Positions 15,501-31,324 of a stretch of DNA of 64,000 bases are shown here, piece by piece; position 1 is the stretch's first letter; each line of letters starts with the position of its first letter. The notes under the pieces were generated by a model. The model saw only the letters and a program-made list of their open reading frames with translations, did no database searches and was not told where the DNA came from. The DNA is from Siphonodentalium dalli (Eukaryota; Mollusca; Scaphopoda; Gadilida; Siphonodentaliidae): contig CP136062.1 in NCBI GenBank assembly GCA_032622095.1, positions 39,994,918 to 40,058,917 on the forward strand, given 5' to 3'. Both the position numbers and the translations under genes were made by a program.

Positions 15501-18430
15501 ACATCTATAGGTATTCTCACCACACACATATATAGGTATCCCCACCACATACATCTATAGGTATCCCCACCACTCACATATATAGGTATCACCACCACAT
15601 ACCTCTATATGTATCCCCACCACATACATCTATAGGTAACCCCACCACATACATAAATAAGTATCCCCACCACATACATCTATATGTATCCCCACCACAT
15701 ACATATATAGGTATCCCCACCACATACATCTATAGGTATCCCCGCCAGACACATCTATAGGTATCACCACCACACGCATCTATAGGTATCACCACCACAT
15801 ACATATATAGGTATCCCCACCACATACATATATAGGTATCCCCGCCACACACATATATATGTATCACCACCACATACATATATAGGTATCCCCACCACAT
15901 ACATATATAGGTATCCCCACCACATACATCTATAGGTATCCCCACCACATACATATATATGTATCCTCACCACATACATATATAGGTATCCCCGCCACAC
16001 ACATATATAGGTATCCTCACCACACATATCTATGGGTATCCCCACCACACACATATATAGGTATCGCCACCACACACATATATAGGTATCCCCACCACAC
16101 ACATCTCTAGGTATCCCCACCACACACATATATAGGTATCCCTACCACACACATATATAGGTGTCCCCACCACATACATCCATAGGTATCCCCACCACAC
16201 ACATCTATAGGTATCCCCACCACACATATATATAGCTATCCCCACCACATACATATATAGGTATCCCCACCACATACATCTATAGGTATCCCCACCACAT
16301 ACATATATAGGTATCCCCACCACAGACATATATAGGTATCCCCACCACACACATCTATAGGTATCCCCGCCATACACGTCTATATGTATCCCCACCACAT
16401 ACATATATAGGTATCACCACCACATACATCTATAGGTATCCCCACCACATACATCCATAGGCATCCCCACCACACACATCTATAGGTATCCTCACAACAC
16501 AAATATATAGGTATCCCCTCCAAATACATCTATAGGTATCCCCACCACACACATATATAGGTATCACCACCACATACATCTATATGTATCCCCACCACGT
16601 ACATCTATAGGTAACCTCACCACATACATATATAGGTATCCCCACCACATACATCTATAGGTATCCCCACCACACACATATATAGGTATCACCACCACAC
16701 ACATATATAGGTATCACCACCACATACATCTATAGGTATCTCCACCACATACATCTATGGGTATAACCACCACAAACATATATAGGTATCACCACCACAT
16801 ACATATATAGGTATCTCCACCACATACATCTATGGGTATCCCCGCCACATACATATATAGGTATCCCCCACCACATACATATATAGGTAGCACCACCACA
16901 TACATCTATAGGTATCTCCACCACACTCATCTATAGGTATCCCCACCACACACATCTATAGGTATCCCCGCCACACACATCTATAGGTATCACCACCACA
17001 TACATATATAGGTATCCCCGCCACATACATATATAGGTATCCCCACCACATACTTATATAGGTATCCCCACAATATACATATATAGGTATCCCCACCACA
17101 TACATATATAGGTATCCTCACCACACATCTATAGGTATCCTCACCACATACATATATAGGTATCCCCACCACATACATATATAGGTATCCCCACCACATA
17201 CATCTATATGTATCCCCACCACACACATATATAGGTATCCCCACCACATACATCTATAGGTATCCCCACCACACACATATATAGGTATCCCCACCACATA
17301 CATATATAGGTATCCCCACCACATACATCTATATGTATCCCCACCACACACATATATAGGTATCCCCACCACATACATATATAGGTATCCCCACCACATA
17401 GATCTATATGTATCCCCACCACACACATATATAGGTATCCCACCGCATACATCTATAGGTATCCCCACCACATACATATATAGGTATCCCCACCACATAC
17501 ATATATAGGTATCCCCACCACATACATCTATAAGTATCCCCACCACATACATATATAGGTATCCCCACCACATACATCTATAAGTATCCCCACCACATAC
17601 ATATATAGGTATCCCCACCACATACATCTATAGGTATCACCACCACATACATATATAGGTATCCCCACCACATACATATATAGGTATCCCCACCACATAC
17701 ATCTATAGGTATCCCCACCACATACATATATATGTATCCTCACCACATACATATATAGGTATCCCCGCCACACACATATATAGGTATCCTCACCACACAC
17801 ATCTATGGGTATCCCCACCACACACATATATAGGTATCGCCACCACACACATATATAGGTATCCCCACCACACACATCTATAGGTATCCCCACCACACAC
17901 ATATATAGGTATCCCTACCACACACATATATAGGTATCCCCACCACACACATCTATAGGTATCCCCACCAAACACATATATAGGTATCCCCACCACATAC
18001 ATATATAGGTATCCCCACCACATACATATATAGGTATCCCCACCACATACATATATATGTATCCTCACCACATACATATATAGGTATCCCCGCCACACAC
18101 ATATATAGGTATCCTCACCACACACATCTATAGGTATCCCCACCACACACATATATAGGTATCCCCACCACACACATATATAGTTATATCCACCACATAC
18201 ATCTATAGGTATCCCCACCACACACATATAGGTATCCCCGCCACACACATCTATAGGTATCACCTCCACATACATCTATAGGTATCACCACAACGTACAT
18301 CTATAGGTATCCCCACCGCATACATCTATAGGTATCCCCACCACATACATCTATTGGTATCCCCGCCACACACATCTATAGGTATTCTCACCACACACAT
18401 ATATAGGTATCCCCACCACATACATCTATA
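15182..18430. repeat. Second copy of the 4.3-8.4-kb segment
   Basis: Landmarks at 4351, 4924, 5924, 6184, 7221, 7545 and 8443 reappear at 15182, 15730, 16730, 16990, 17204, 17528 and 18426. Offsets are 10,831, then 10,806 (one 25-bp unit lost), then 9,983 after the 823-bp duplication private to the first copy. Together with 13588-15182 this is a large segmental duplication within the array. Confidence 0.8.
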
Positions 18431-21400
18431 GGTATCCCCACCACTCACATATATAGGTATCCCCACCACATACATCTATATGTATCCCCACCACATACAT
18501 ATATAGGTATCCCCACCACATACATATATAGGTAACCCCACCACATACATATATAGGTATCCCCACCACATACATATATAGGTATCCCCACCACATACAT
18601 CTATAGGTATCCCCACCACACACATCTATATGTATCACCACCACACACATCTATAGGTATCCCCACCACACACATATATAGGTATCCCCACCATACACAT
18701 CAATATGTATCACCGCCACACACATATATAGGTATCCCCAACACATACATCTATAGGTATCCCCACCATACACATCTATAGGTATCCCCACCATACACAT
18801 CTATATGTATAACCGCCACACTCATATATAGGTATCCCCACCACATACATCTATAGGTATCACCACCACATACATATATAGGTATCCCCACCACATAAAT
18901 CTATAGGTATCCCCACCACACACATCTATATGTATCACCACCACATACATATATAGGTATCCCCACCACACACATATATAGGTATCCCCACCACATACAT
19001 ATATAGGTATCCCCACCACACACATATAGGTATCCTCACCACACACATATATAGGTATCCTCACCACACACATATATAGATATCCCCGCCACATACATCT
19101 ATAGGTATCACCACCACATACATCTATAGTTATCACCACCACATACATCTATAGGCATCCCCACCACATACATATATAGGTATCCCCACCACATACATCT
19201 ATATGTATCCCCGCCACACACATCTATCGGTATCCTCACCACACATATATATAGGTATCCCCACCACATACATCTATAGGTATCCCCACCACATACATCT
19301 ATAGGTATCCCCACCACACACATATAGGTATCCCCGCCACACACATATATAGGTATCACCTCCACATACATCTATAGGTATAACCACAACATACATCTAT
19401 AGGTATCCCCACCACACACATCTATATGTATCCCCACCACATACATCTATAGGTATCCCCGCCACACACATCTATAGGCATTCTCACCACACACATATAT
19501 AGGTATCCCCACCACATACATCTATAGGTATCCCCACCACTCACATATATAGGTATCACCACCACATACATCTATATGTATCCCCACCACATACATCTAT
19601 AGGTAACCCCACCACATACATAAACAGGTATCCCCACCACATACATCTATAGGTATCCCCACCACTCACATATATAGGTATCCCCACCACATACATCTAT
19701 ATGTATCCCCACCACATACATATATAGGTATCCCCACCACATACATATATAGGTAACCCCACCACATACATATATAGGTATCCCCACCACATACATATAT
19801 AGGTATCCCCACCACATACATCTATAGGTATCCCCACCACACACATCTATATGTATCACCACCACACACATCTATAGGTATCCCCAACACACACATATAT
19901 AGGTATCCCCACCATACACATCAATATGTATCACCGCCACACACATATATAGGTATCCCCAACACATACATCTATAGGTATCCCCACCATACACATCTAT
20001 AGGTATCCCCACCATACACATCTATATGTATAACCGCCACACTCATATATAGGTATCCCCACCACATACATCTATAGGTATCACCACCACATACATATAT
20101 AGGTATCCCCACCACATAAATCTATAGGTATCCCCACCACACACATCTGTATGTATCACCACCACATACATATATAGGTATCCCCACCACACACATATAT
20201 AGGTATCCCCACCACATACATATATAGGTATCCCCACCACACACATATAGGTATCCTCACCACACACATATATAGGTATCCTCACCACACACATATATAG
20301 GTATCCCCGCCACATACATCTATAGGTATCACCACCACATACATCTATAGTTATCACCACCACATACATCTATAGGCATCCCCACCACATACATATATAG
20401 GTATCCCCACCACATACATCTATATGTATCCCCGCCACACACATCTATCGGTATCCTCACCACACATATATATAGGTATCCCCACCACATACATCTATAG
20501 GTATCCCCACCACATACATCTATAGGTATCCCCACCACACACATATAGGTATCCCCGCCACACACATCTATAGGTATCACCTCCACATACATCTATAGGT
20601 ATAACCACAACATACATCTATAGGTATCCCCACCACATACATCTATATGTATCCCCACCACATACATCTATAGGTATCCCCGCCACACACATCTATAGGC
20701 ATTCTCACCACACACATATATAGGTATCCCCACCACATACATCTATAGGTATCCCCACCACTCACATATATAGGTATCACCACCACATACATCTATATGT
20801 ATCCCCACCACATACATCTATAGGTAACCCCACCACATACATAAACAGGTATCCACACCACTTACATCTATATGTATCCGCACCACATACATATATAGGT
20901 ATCCCCACCACATACATCTATAGGTATCCCCGCCAGACACATCTATAGGTATCACCACCACACGCATCTATAGGTAACACCACCACATACATATATAAGT
21001 ATCCCCACCACATACATATATAGGTATCCCCGCCACACACATATATATGTATCACCACCACATACATATATAGGTATCCCCACCACATACATCTATAGGT
21101 CTCCCCACCACACACATCTATAGGTATCCCCACCCCACACATTTATAGGTATCCCCGCCACATACATCTATATGTCTCCCCACCACATACATATATAGGT
21201 ATCCTCACCACACATCTATAGGTATCCCCACCACATACATATATATGTATCCTCACCACATACATATATAGGTATCCCCGCCACACATATATATAGGTAT
21301 CCTCACCACACACATCTATAGGTATCCCCACCACACACATATATAGGTATCGCCAACACACACATATATAGGTATCCCCACCACACACATATATAGGTAT

Positions 21401-24400
21401 CCCCACCACACACATATATAGGTATCCCTACCAGACACATATATAGGTATCCCCACCACACACATATATTGGTATCCCCACCAAACACATATATAGGTAT
21501 CCCCACCACATACATATATAGGTATCCCCACCACATTCATATATAGGTATCCCCACCACATACATATATATGTATCCTCACCACATACATATATATGTAT
21601 CCCCGCCACACACATATATAGGTATCCTCACCACACACATCTATAGGTATCCCCACCACACACATATATAGGTATCCCCACCACACACATATATAGGTAT
21701 CCCCACCACATACATCTATAGGTATCCCCACCACACACATATAGGTATCCCCGCCACACACATCTATAGGTATCACCTCCACATACATCTATAGGTATCA
21801 CCACAACGTACATCTATAGGTATCCCCACCACATACATCTATAGGTATCCCCACCACATACATCTATAGGTATCCCCGCCACACACATCTATAGGTATTC
21901 TCACCACACATATATATAGGTATCCCCACCACATACATCTATAGGTATCCCCACCACTCACATATATAGGTATCCCCACCACATACATCTATATGTATCC
22001 CCACCACATACATATATAGGTATCCCCACCACATACATATATAGGTACCCCCACCACATACATATATAGGTATCCCCACCACATACATATATAGGTATCC
22101 CCACCATACACATCAATATGTATCACCGCCACACACATATATAGGTATCCCCAACACATACATCTATAGGTATCCCCACCATACACATCTATAGGTATCC
22201 CCACCATACACATCTATATGTATAACCGCCACACTCATATATAGGTATCCCCACCACATACATCTATAGGTATCACCACCACATACATATATAGGTATCC
22301 CCACCACATAACTCTATAGGTATCCCCACCACACACATCTATATGTATCACCGCCACATACATATATAGGTATCCCCACCACACACATATATAGGTATCC
22401 CCACCACATACATATATAGGTATCCCCACCACACACATATAGGTATCCTCACCACACACATATATAGGTATCCTCACCACACACATATATAGGTATCCCC
22501 GCCACATACATCTATAGGTATCACCACCACATACATCTATAGTTATCACCACCACATACATCTATAGGCATCCCCACCACATACATCTATAGGTATCCCC
22601 GCCACATACATATATAGGTATCCCCACCACATACTTATATAGGTATCCCCACAATATACATATATAGGTATCCCCACCACATACATATATAGGTATCCTC
22701 ACCACACATCTATAGGTATCCTCACCACATACATATATAGGTATCCCCACCACATACATATATAGGTATCCCCACCACATACATCTATATGTATCCCCAC
22801 CACACACATATATAGGTATCACCACCACATACATCTATAGGTATCCCCACCACACACATATATAGGTATCCCCACCACATACATATATAGGTATCCCCAC
22901 CACATACATCTATATGTATCCCCACCACACACATATATAGGTATCCCCACCACATACATATATAGGTATCCCCACCACATAGATCTATATGTATCCCCAC
23001 CACACAAATATATAGGTATCCCACCGCATACATCTATAGGTATCCCCACCACATACATATATTGGTATCCCCACCACATACATATATAGGTATCCCCACC
23101 ACATACATCTATAAGTATCCCCACCACATACATATATAGCTATCCCCACCACATACATCTATAAGTATCCCCACCACATACATATATAGGTATCCCCACC
23201 ACATACATCTATAGGTATCCCCACCACATACATATATAGGTATCCCCACCACATACATATATAGGTATCCCCACCACATACATCTATAGGTATCCCCACC
23301 ACATACATATATATGTATCCTCACCACATACATATATAGGTATCCCCGCCACACACATATATAGGTATCCTCACCACACACATCTATAGGTATCCCCACC
23401 ACACACATATATAGGTATCGCCACCACACACATATATAGGTATCGCCACCACACACATCTATAGGTATCCCCACCACACACATATATAGGTATCCCTACC
23501 ACACACATATATAGGTATCCCCACCACACACATCTATAGGTATCCCCACCAAACACATATATAGGTATCCCCACCACATACATATATAGGTATCCCCACC
23601 ACATACATATATAGGTATCCCCACCACATACATATATATGTATCCTCACCACATACATATATTGGTATCACCGCCACACACATATATAGGTATCCTCACC
23701 ACACACATCTATAGGTATCCCCACCACACACATATATAGGTATCCCCACCACACACATATATAGTTATCCCACCACATACATCTATAGGTATCCCCACCA
23801 CACACATATAGGTATCCCCGCCACACACATCTATAGGTATCACCTCCACATACATCTATAGGTATCACCACAACGTACATCTATAGGTATCCCCACCACA
23901 TACATCTATAGGTATCCCCACCACATACATCTATAGGTATCCCCGCCACACACATCTATAGGTATTCTCACCACACACATATATAGGTATCCCCACCACA
24001 TACATCTATAGGTATCCCCACCACTCACATATATAGGTATCCCCACCACATACATCTATATGTATCCCCACCACATACATATATAGGTATCCCCACCACA
24101 TACATATATAGGTACCCCCACCACATACATATATAGGTATCCCCACCACATACATATATAGGTATCCCCACCACATACATCTATAGGTATCCCCACCACA
24201 CACATCTATATGTATCACCACCACACACATCAATAGGTATCCCCACCACACACATATATAGGTATCCCCACCATACACATCAATATGTATCACCGCCACA
24301 CACATATATAGGTACCCCCAACACATACATCTATAGGTATCCCCACCATACACATCTATAGGTATCCCCACCATACACATCTATATGTATAACCGCCACA

Positions 24401-27000
24401 CTCATATATAGGTATCCCCACCACATACATCTATAGGTATCACCACCACATACATATATAGGTATCCCCACCACATAAATATATAGGTATCCCCACCACA
24501 CACATCTATATGTATCACCACCACATACATATATAGGTATCCCCACCACACACATATATAGGTATCCCCACCACATACATATATAGGTATCCCCACCACA
24601 CACATATAGGTATCCTCACCACACACATATATAGGTATCCTCACCACACACATATATAGGTATCCCCGCCACATACATCTATAGGTATCACCACCACATA
24701 CATCTATAGTTATCACCACCACATACATATATAGGTATCCCCACCACATACATATATAGGTATCCCCACCACATACATCTATATGTATCCCCGCCACACA
24801 CATCTATAGGTATCCTCACCACACACATATATAGGTATCCACACCACATACATCTATAGGTATCCCCACCACATACATCTATAGGTATCCCCACCACACA
24901 CATATAGGTATCCCCGCCACACACATCTATAGGTATCACCTCCACATACATCTATAGGTATCACCTCCACATACATCTATAGGTATCCCGACCACATACA
25001 TCTATATGTATCCCCACCACATACATCTATAGGTATCCCCGCCACACACATCTATAGGCATTCTCACCACACACATATATAGGTATCCCCACCACATACA
25101 TCTATAGGTATCCCCACCACTCACATATATAGGTATCACCACCACATACATATATATGTATCCCCACCACATACATCTATAGGTAACCCCACCACATACA
25201 TAAACAGGTATCCCCACCACTTACATCTATATGTATCCGCACCACATACATATATAGGTATCCCCACCACATACATCTATAGGTATCCCCGCCAGACACA
25301 TCTATAGGTATCACCACCACACGCATCTATAGGTATCACCACCACATACATATATAGGTATCCCCACCACATACATATATAGGTATCCCCGCCACACACA
25401 TATATATGTATCACCACCACATACATATATAGGTATCCCCACCACATACATCTATAGGTCTCCCCACCACACACATCTATAGGTATCCCCACCCCACACA
25501 TCTATAGGTATCCCCGCCACATACATCTATAGGTCTCCCCACCACATACATATATAGGTATCCTCACCACACATCTATAGGTATCCCCACCACATACATA
25601 TATATGTATCCTCACCACATACATATATAGGTATCCCCGCCACACACATATATAGGTATCCTCACCACACACATCTATAGGTATCCCCACCACACACATA
25701 TATAGGTATCGCCACCACACACATATATAGGTATCCCCACCACACACATCTATAGGTATCCCCACCACACACATATATAGGTATCCCTACCAGACACATA
25801 TATAGGTATCCCCACCACACACATATATAGGTATCCCCACCAAACACATATATAGGTATCCCCACCACATACATATATAGGTATCCCCACCACATACATA
25901 TATAGGTAACCCCACCACATACATATATATGTATCCTCACCACATACATATATAGGTATCCCCGCCACACACATATATAGGTATCCTCACCACACACATC
26001 TATAGGTATCCCCACCACACACATATATAGGTATCCCCACCACACAAATATATAGGTATCCCCACCACATACATCTATAGGTATCCCCACCACACACATA
26101 TAGGTATCCCCGCCACACACATCTATAGGTATCACCTCCACATACATCTATAGGTATCACCACAACGTACATCTACAGATATCCCCACCACATACATCTA
26201 TAGGTATCCCCACCACATACATCTATAGGTATCCCCGCCACACACATCTATAGGTATTCTCACCACACATATATATAGGTATCCCCACCACATACATCTA
26301 TAGGTATCCCCACCACTCACATATATAGGTATCCCCACCACATACATCTATATGTATCCACACCACATACATATATAGGTATCCCCACCACATACATATA
26401 TAGGTACCCCCACCACATACATATATAGGTATCCCCACCACATACATATATAGGTATCCCCACCACATACCTCTATAGGTATCCCCAACACACACATCTA
26501 TATGTATCACCACCACACACATCTATAGGTATCTCCACCACACACATATATAGGTATCCCCACCATACACATCAATATGTATCACCGCCACACACATATA
26601 TAGGTATCCCCAACACATACATCTATAGGTATCCCCACCATACACATCTATAGGTATCCCCACCATACACATCTATATGTATAACCGCCACACTCATATA
26701 TAGGTATCCCCACCACATACATCTATAGGTATCACCACCACATACATATATAGGTATCCCCACCACATAAATATATAGGTATCCCCACCACACACATCTA
26801 TATGTATCACCACCACATACATATATAGGTATCCCCACCACACACATATATAGGTATCCCACCACATACATATATAGGTATCCCCACCACACACATATAG
26901 GTATCCTCACCACACACATATATAGGTATCCTCACCACACACATATATAGGTATCCCCGCCACATACATCTATAGGTATCACCACCACATACATCTATAG
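17204..27000. repeat. About 5.58-kb block in two tandem copies
   Basis: Anchors at 17204, 17528, 18426, 18822 and 19108 recur at 22785, 23109, 24006, 24402 and 24688 (offset 5,580-5,581). Further right the offset is 4,359 (20918 and 25277, 21143 and 25502, 21628 and 25987). The difference is exactly 1,221 bp, the size of the internal duplication in the first copy. Confidence 0.78.
18426..20900. repeat. 1,221-bp tandem duplication
   Basis: Blocks at 18426-18650, 18822-19148 and 19108-19371 recur at 19647, 20043 and 20329, an offset of 1,221 bp (49 units minus 4 bp). Rare features repeated in both copies include the CTATCGG variant and the TATAACCACAAC unit. The downstream paralogue at 24.0-25.3 kb has the block once. 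Confidence 0.82.
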
Positions 27001-30000
27001 TTATCACCACCACATACATCTATAGGCATCCCCACCACATACATCTATAGGTATCCCCACCACATACATCTAGATGTATCCCCGCCACACACATCTATAG
27101 GTATCCTCACCACACACATATATAGGTATCCCCACCACATACATCTATAGGTATCCCCACCACATACATCTATAGGTATCCCCACCACACACATATAGGT
27201 ATCCCCGCCACACACATCTATAGGTATCACCTCCACATACATCTATAGGTATCACCACAACATACATCTATAGGTATCCCCACCACATACATCTATAGGT
27301 ATCCCCACCACATACATCTATAGGTATCCCCGTCACACCAATCTATAGGCATTCTCACCACACACATATATAGGTATCCCCACCACATACATCTATAGGT
27401 ATCCCCACCACTCACATATATAGGTATCACCACCGCATACATCTATATGTATCCCCACCACATACATCTATAGGTAACCCCACCACATACATAAATAGGT
27501 ATCCCCACCACTTACATCTATATGTATCCGCACCACATACATATATAGGTATCCCCACCACATACATATATAGGTATCCCCGCCAGACACATCTATAGGT
27601 ATCACCACCACACGCATCTATAGGTATCACCACCACATACATATATAGGTATCCCCACCACATACATATATAGGTATCCCCGCCACACACATATATATGT
27701 ATCACCACCACATACATATATAGGTATCCCCACCACATACATCTATAGGTCTCCCCACCACACACATCTATAGGTATCCTCACCACACACATCTATAGGT
27801 ATCCCCGCCACACACATCTATAGGTCTCCCCACCACATACATATATAGGTATCCTCACCACACATCTATAGGTATCCTCACCACACACATATATAGGTAT
27901 CCCCACCACATACATATATAGGTATCCTCACCACACATCTATATGTATCCTCACCACACACATATATAGGTATCCCCATCACATACATATATAGGTATCC
28001 CCACCACATACATCTATATGTATCCCCACCACACACATATATAGGTATTGCCACCACATACCTCTATAGGTATCCCCACCACACATATATATAGCTATCC
28101 CCACCACATACATATATAGGTATCCCCACCACATACATCTATAGGTATCCCCACCACATACATATATAGGTATCCCCACCACAGACATATATAGGTATCC
28201 CCACCACACACATCTATAGGTATCCCCGCCATACACGTCTATATGTATCCCCACCACATACATCTATAGGTATCACCACCACATACATCTATAGGTATCC
28301 ACACCACATACATCCATAGGTATCCCCGCCACACACATCTATAGGTATGCTCACCACACACATATATAGGTATCCCCACCAAATACATCTATATGTATCC
28401 CCACCACACACATATATAGGTATCACCACCACATACATATATATTTATCCCCACCACGTACATCTATAGGTAACCCCACCACATACATATATAGGTATCC
28501 CCACCACATACATCTATAGGTATCCCCACCACACACATATATAGGTATCACCACCACACACATATATAGGTATCACCACCACATACATCTATAGATATCT
28601 CCACCACATATACTATGGGTATAACCACCACACACATATATAGGTATCACCACCACATACATCTATAGGTATCTCCACCACATACATCTATGGGTATCCC
28701 CGCCACATACATATATAGGTATCCCCCACCACATACATATATTGGTAGCACCACCACATACATCTATAGGTATCTCCACCACACTCATCTATAGGTATCC
28801 CCACCACACACATCTATAGGTATCCCCGCCACACACATCTATAGGTATCACCACCACATACATATATAGGTATCCCCGACACATACATATATAGGTATCC
28901 CCACCACATACTTATATAGGTATCCCCACAATATACATATATAGGTATCCCCACCACATACATATATAGGTATCCTCACCACACATTTATAGGTATCCTC
29001 ACCACATACATATATAGGTATCCCCACCACATACATATATAGGTATCCCCACCACATACATCTATATGTATCCCCACCACACACATATATAGGTATCCCC
29101 ACCACATACATCTATAGGTATCCCCACAACACACATATATAAGTATCCCCACCACATACATATATAGGTATCCCCACCACATACATCTATATGTATCCCC
29201 ACCACACACATATATAGGTATCCCCACCACATACATCTATAGGTATCCCCACCACATACATATATAGGTATCCCCACCACATACATATATAGGTATCCCC
29301 ACCACATACATCTATAAGTATCCCCACCACATACATATATAGGTATCCCCACCACATACATATATAGGTATCCCCACCACACACATCTATATGTATCACC
29401 ACCACATACATATATAGGTATCCCCACCACACACATATATAGGTATCCCCATCACATACATATATAGGAATCCCCACCACACACATATAGGTATCCTCAC
29501 CACACACATATATAGGTATCCTCACCACACACATATATAGGTATCCCCGCCACATACATCTATAGGTATTACCACCACATACATCTATAGTTATCACCAC
29601 CACATACATCTATAGGCATCCCCACCACATACATCTATAGGTATCCCCACCACATACATCTATATGTATCCCCGCCACACACATCTATAGGTATCCTCAC
29701 CACATACATATATAGGTATCCCCACCACATACATCTATAGGTATCCCCACCACACACATGTATAGGTATCCCCACCACACACATATATAGGTATCCCCAC
29801 CACATACATCTATAGGTATCCCCACCACACACATATAGGTATCCCCGCCACACACATCTATAGGTATCACCTCCACATACATCTATAGGTATCACCATAA
29901 CATACATCTATAGGTATCCCCACCACATACATCTATAGGTATCCCCACCACATACATCTATAGGTATACCCGCCACACACATCTGTAGGCATTCTCACCA

Positions 30001-30479
30001 CACACATATATAGGTATCCCCACCACATACATCTATAGATATCCCCACCACTCACATATATAGGTATCACCACCACATACATCTATATGTATCCCCACCA
30101 CATACATCTATAGGGAACCCCACCACATACATAAATAGGTATCCCCACCACTTACATCTATATGTATCCCCACCACATACATATATAGGTATCCCCACCA
30201 CATACATCTATAGGTATCCTCGCCAGACACATCTATAGGTATCACCACCACACGCATCTATAGGTATCACCACCACATACATATATAGGTATCCCCACCA
30301 CATACATATATAGGTATCCCCGCCACACACATATATATGTATCACCACCACATACATATATAGGTATCCCCACCACATACATCTATAGGTCTCCCCACCA
30401 CACACATCTATAGGTATCCCCACCACACACATCTATAGGTATCCCCGCCACACACATCTATAGGTCTCCCCACCACATA

Positions 30480-31324
30480 CATATATAGGTATCCTCACCA
30501 CACATCTATAGGTATCCTCACCACACACATATATAGGTATCCCCACCACATACATATATAGGTATCCTCACCACACATCTATAGGTATCCTCACCACACA
30601 CATATATAGGTATCCCCACCACATACATATATAGGTATCCCCACCACATACATCTATATGTATCCCCACCACACACATATATAGGTATCCCCACCACATA
30701 CCTCTATAGGTATCCCCACCACACATATATATAGCTATCCCCACCACATACATATATAGGTATCCCCACCACATACATCTATTGGTATCCCCACCACATA
30801 CATATATAGGTATCCCCGCCACAGACATATATAGGTATCCCCACCACACACATCTATAGGTATCCCCGCCATACACGTCTATATGTATCCCCACCACATA
30901 CATCTATAGGTATCCTCACCACACATCTATAGGTATCCTGACCACACACATATATAGGTATCCCCACCACATACATATATAGGTATCCTCACCACACATC
31001 TATATGTATCCTCACCACACACATATATAGGTATCCCCATCACATACATATATAGGTATCCCCACCACATACATCTATATGTATCCCCACCACACACATA
31101 TATAGGTATCCCCACCACTTACCTCTATAGGTATCCCCACCACACATATATATAGCTATCCCCACCACATACATATATAGGTATCCCCACCACATACATC
31201 TATAGGTATCCCCACCACATACATATATAGGTATCCCCACCACAGACATATATAGGTATCCCCACCACACACATCTATAGGTATCCCCGCCATACACGTC
31301 TATATGTATCCCCACCACATACAT
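30480..31324. repeat. 421-bp tandem duplication inside one HOR copy
   Basis: The block ending at 30903 recurs ending at 31324, an offset of 421 bp (17 units minus 4 bp). Both contain paired 23-bp CTCACCACATC units and the CCATACACGTC unit. It explains why this copy is 3,062 rather than 2,641 bp. The two halves already differ, for example ATCCTGACC at 30936 and CCACTTACC near 31125. Confidence 0.82.
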
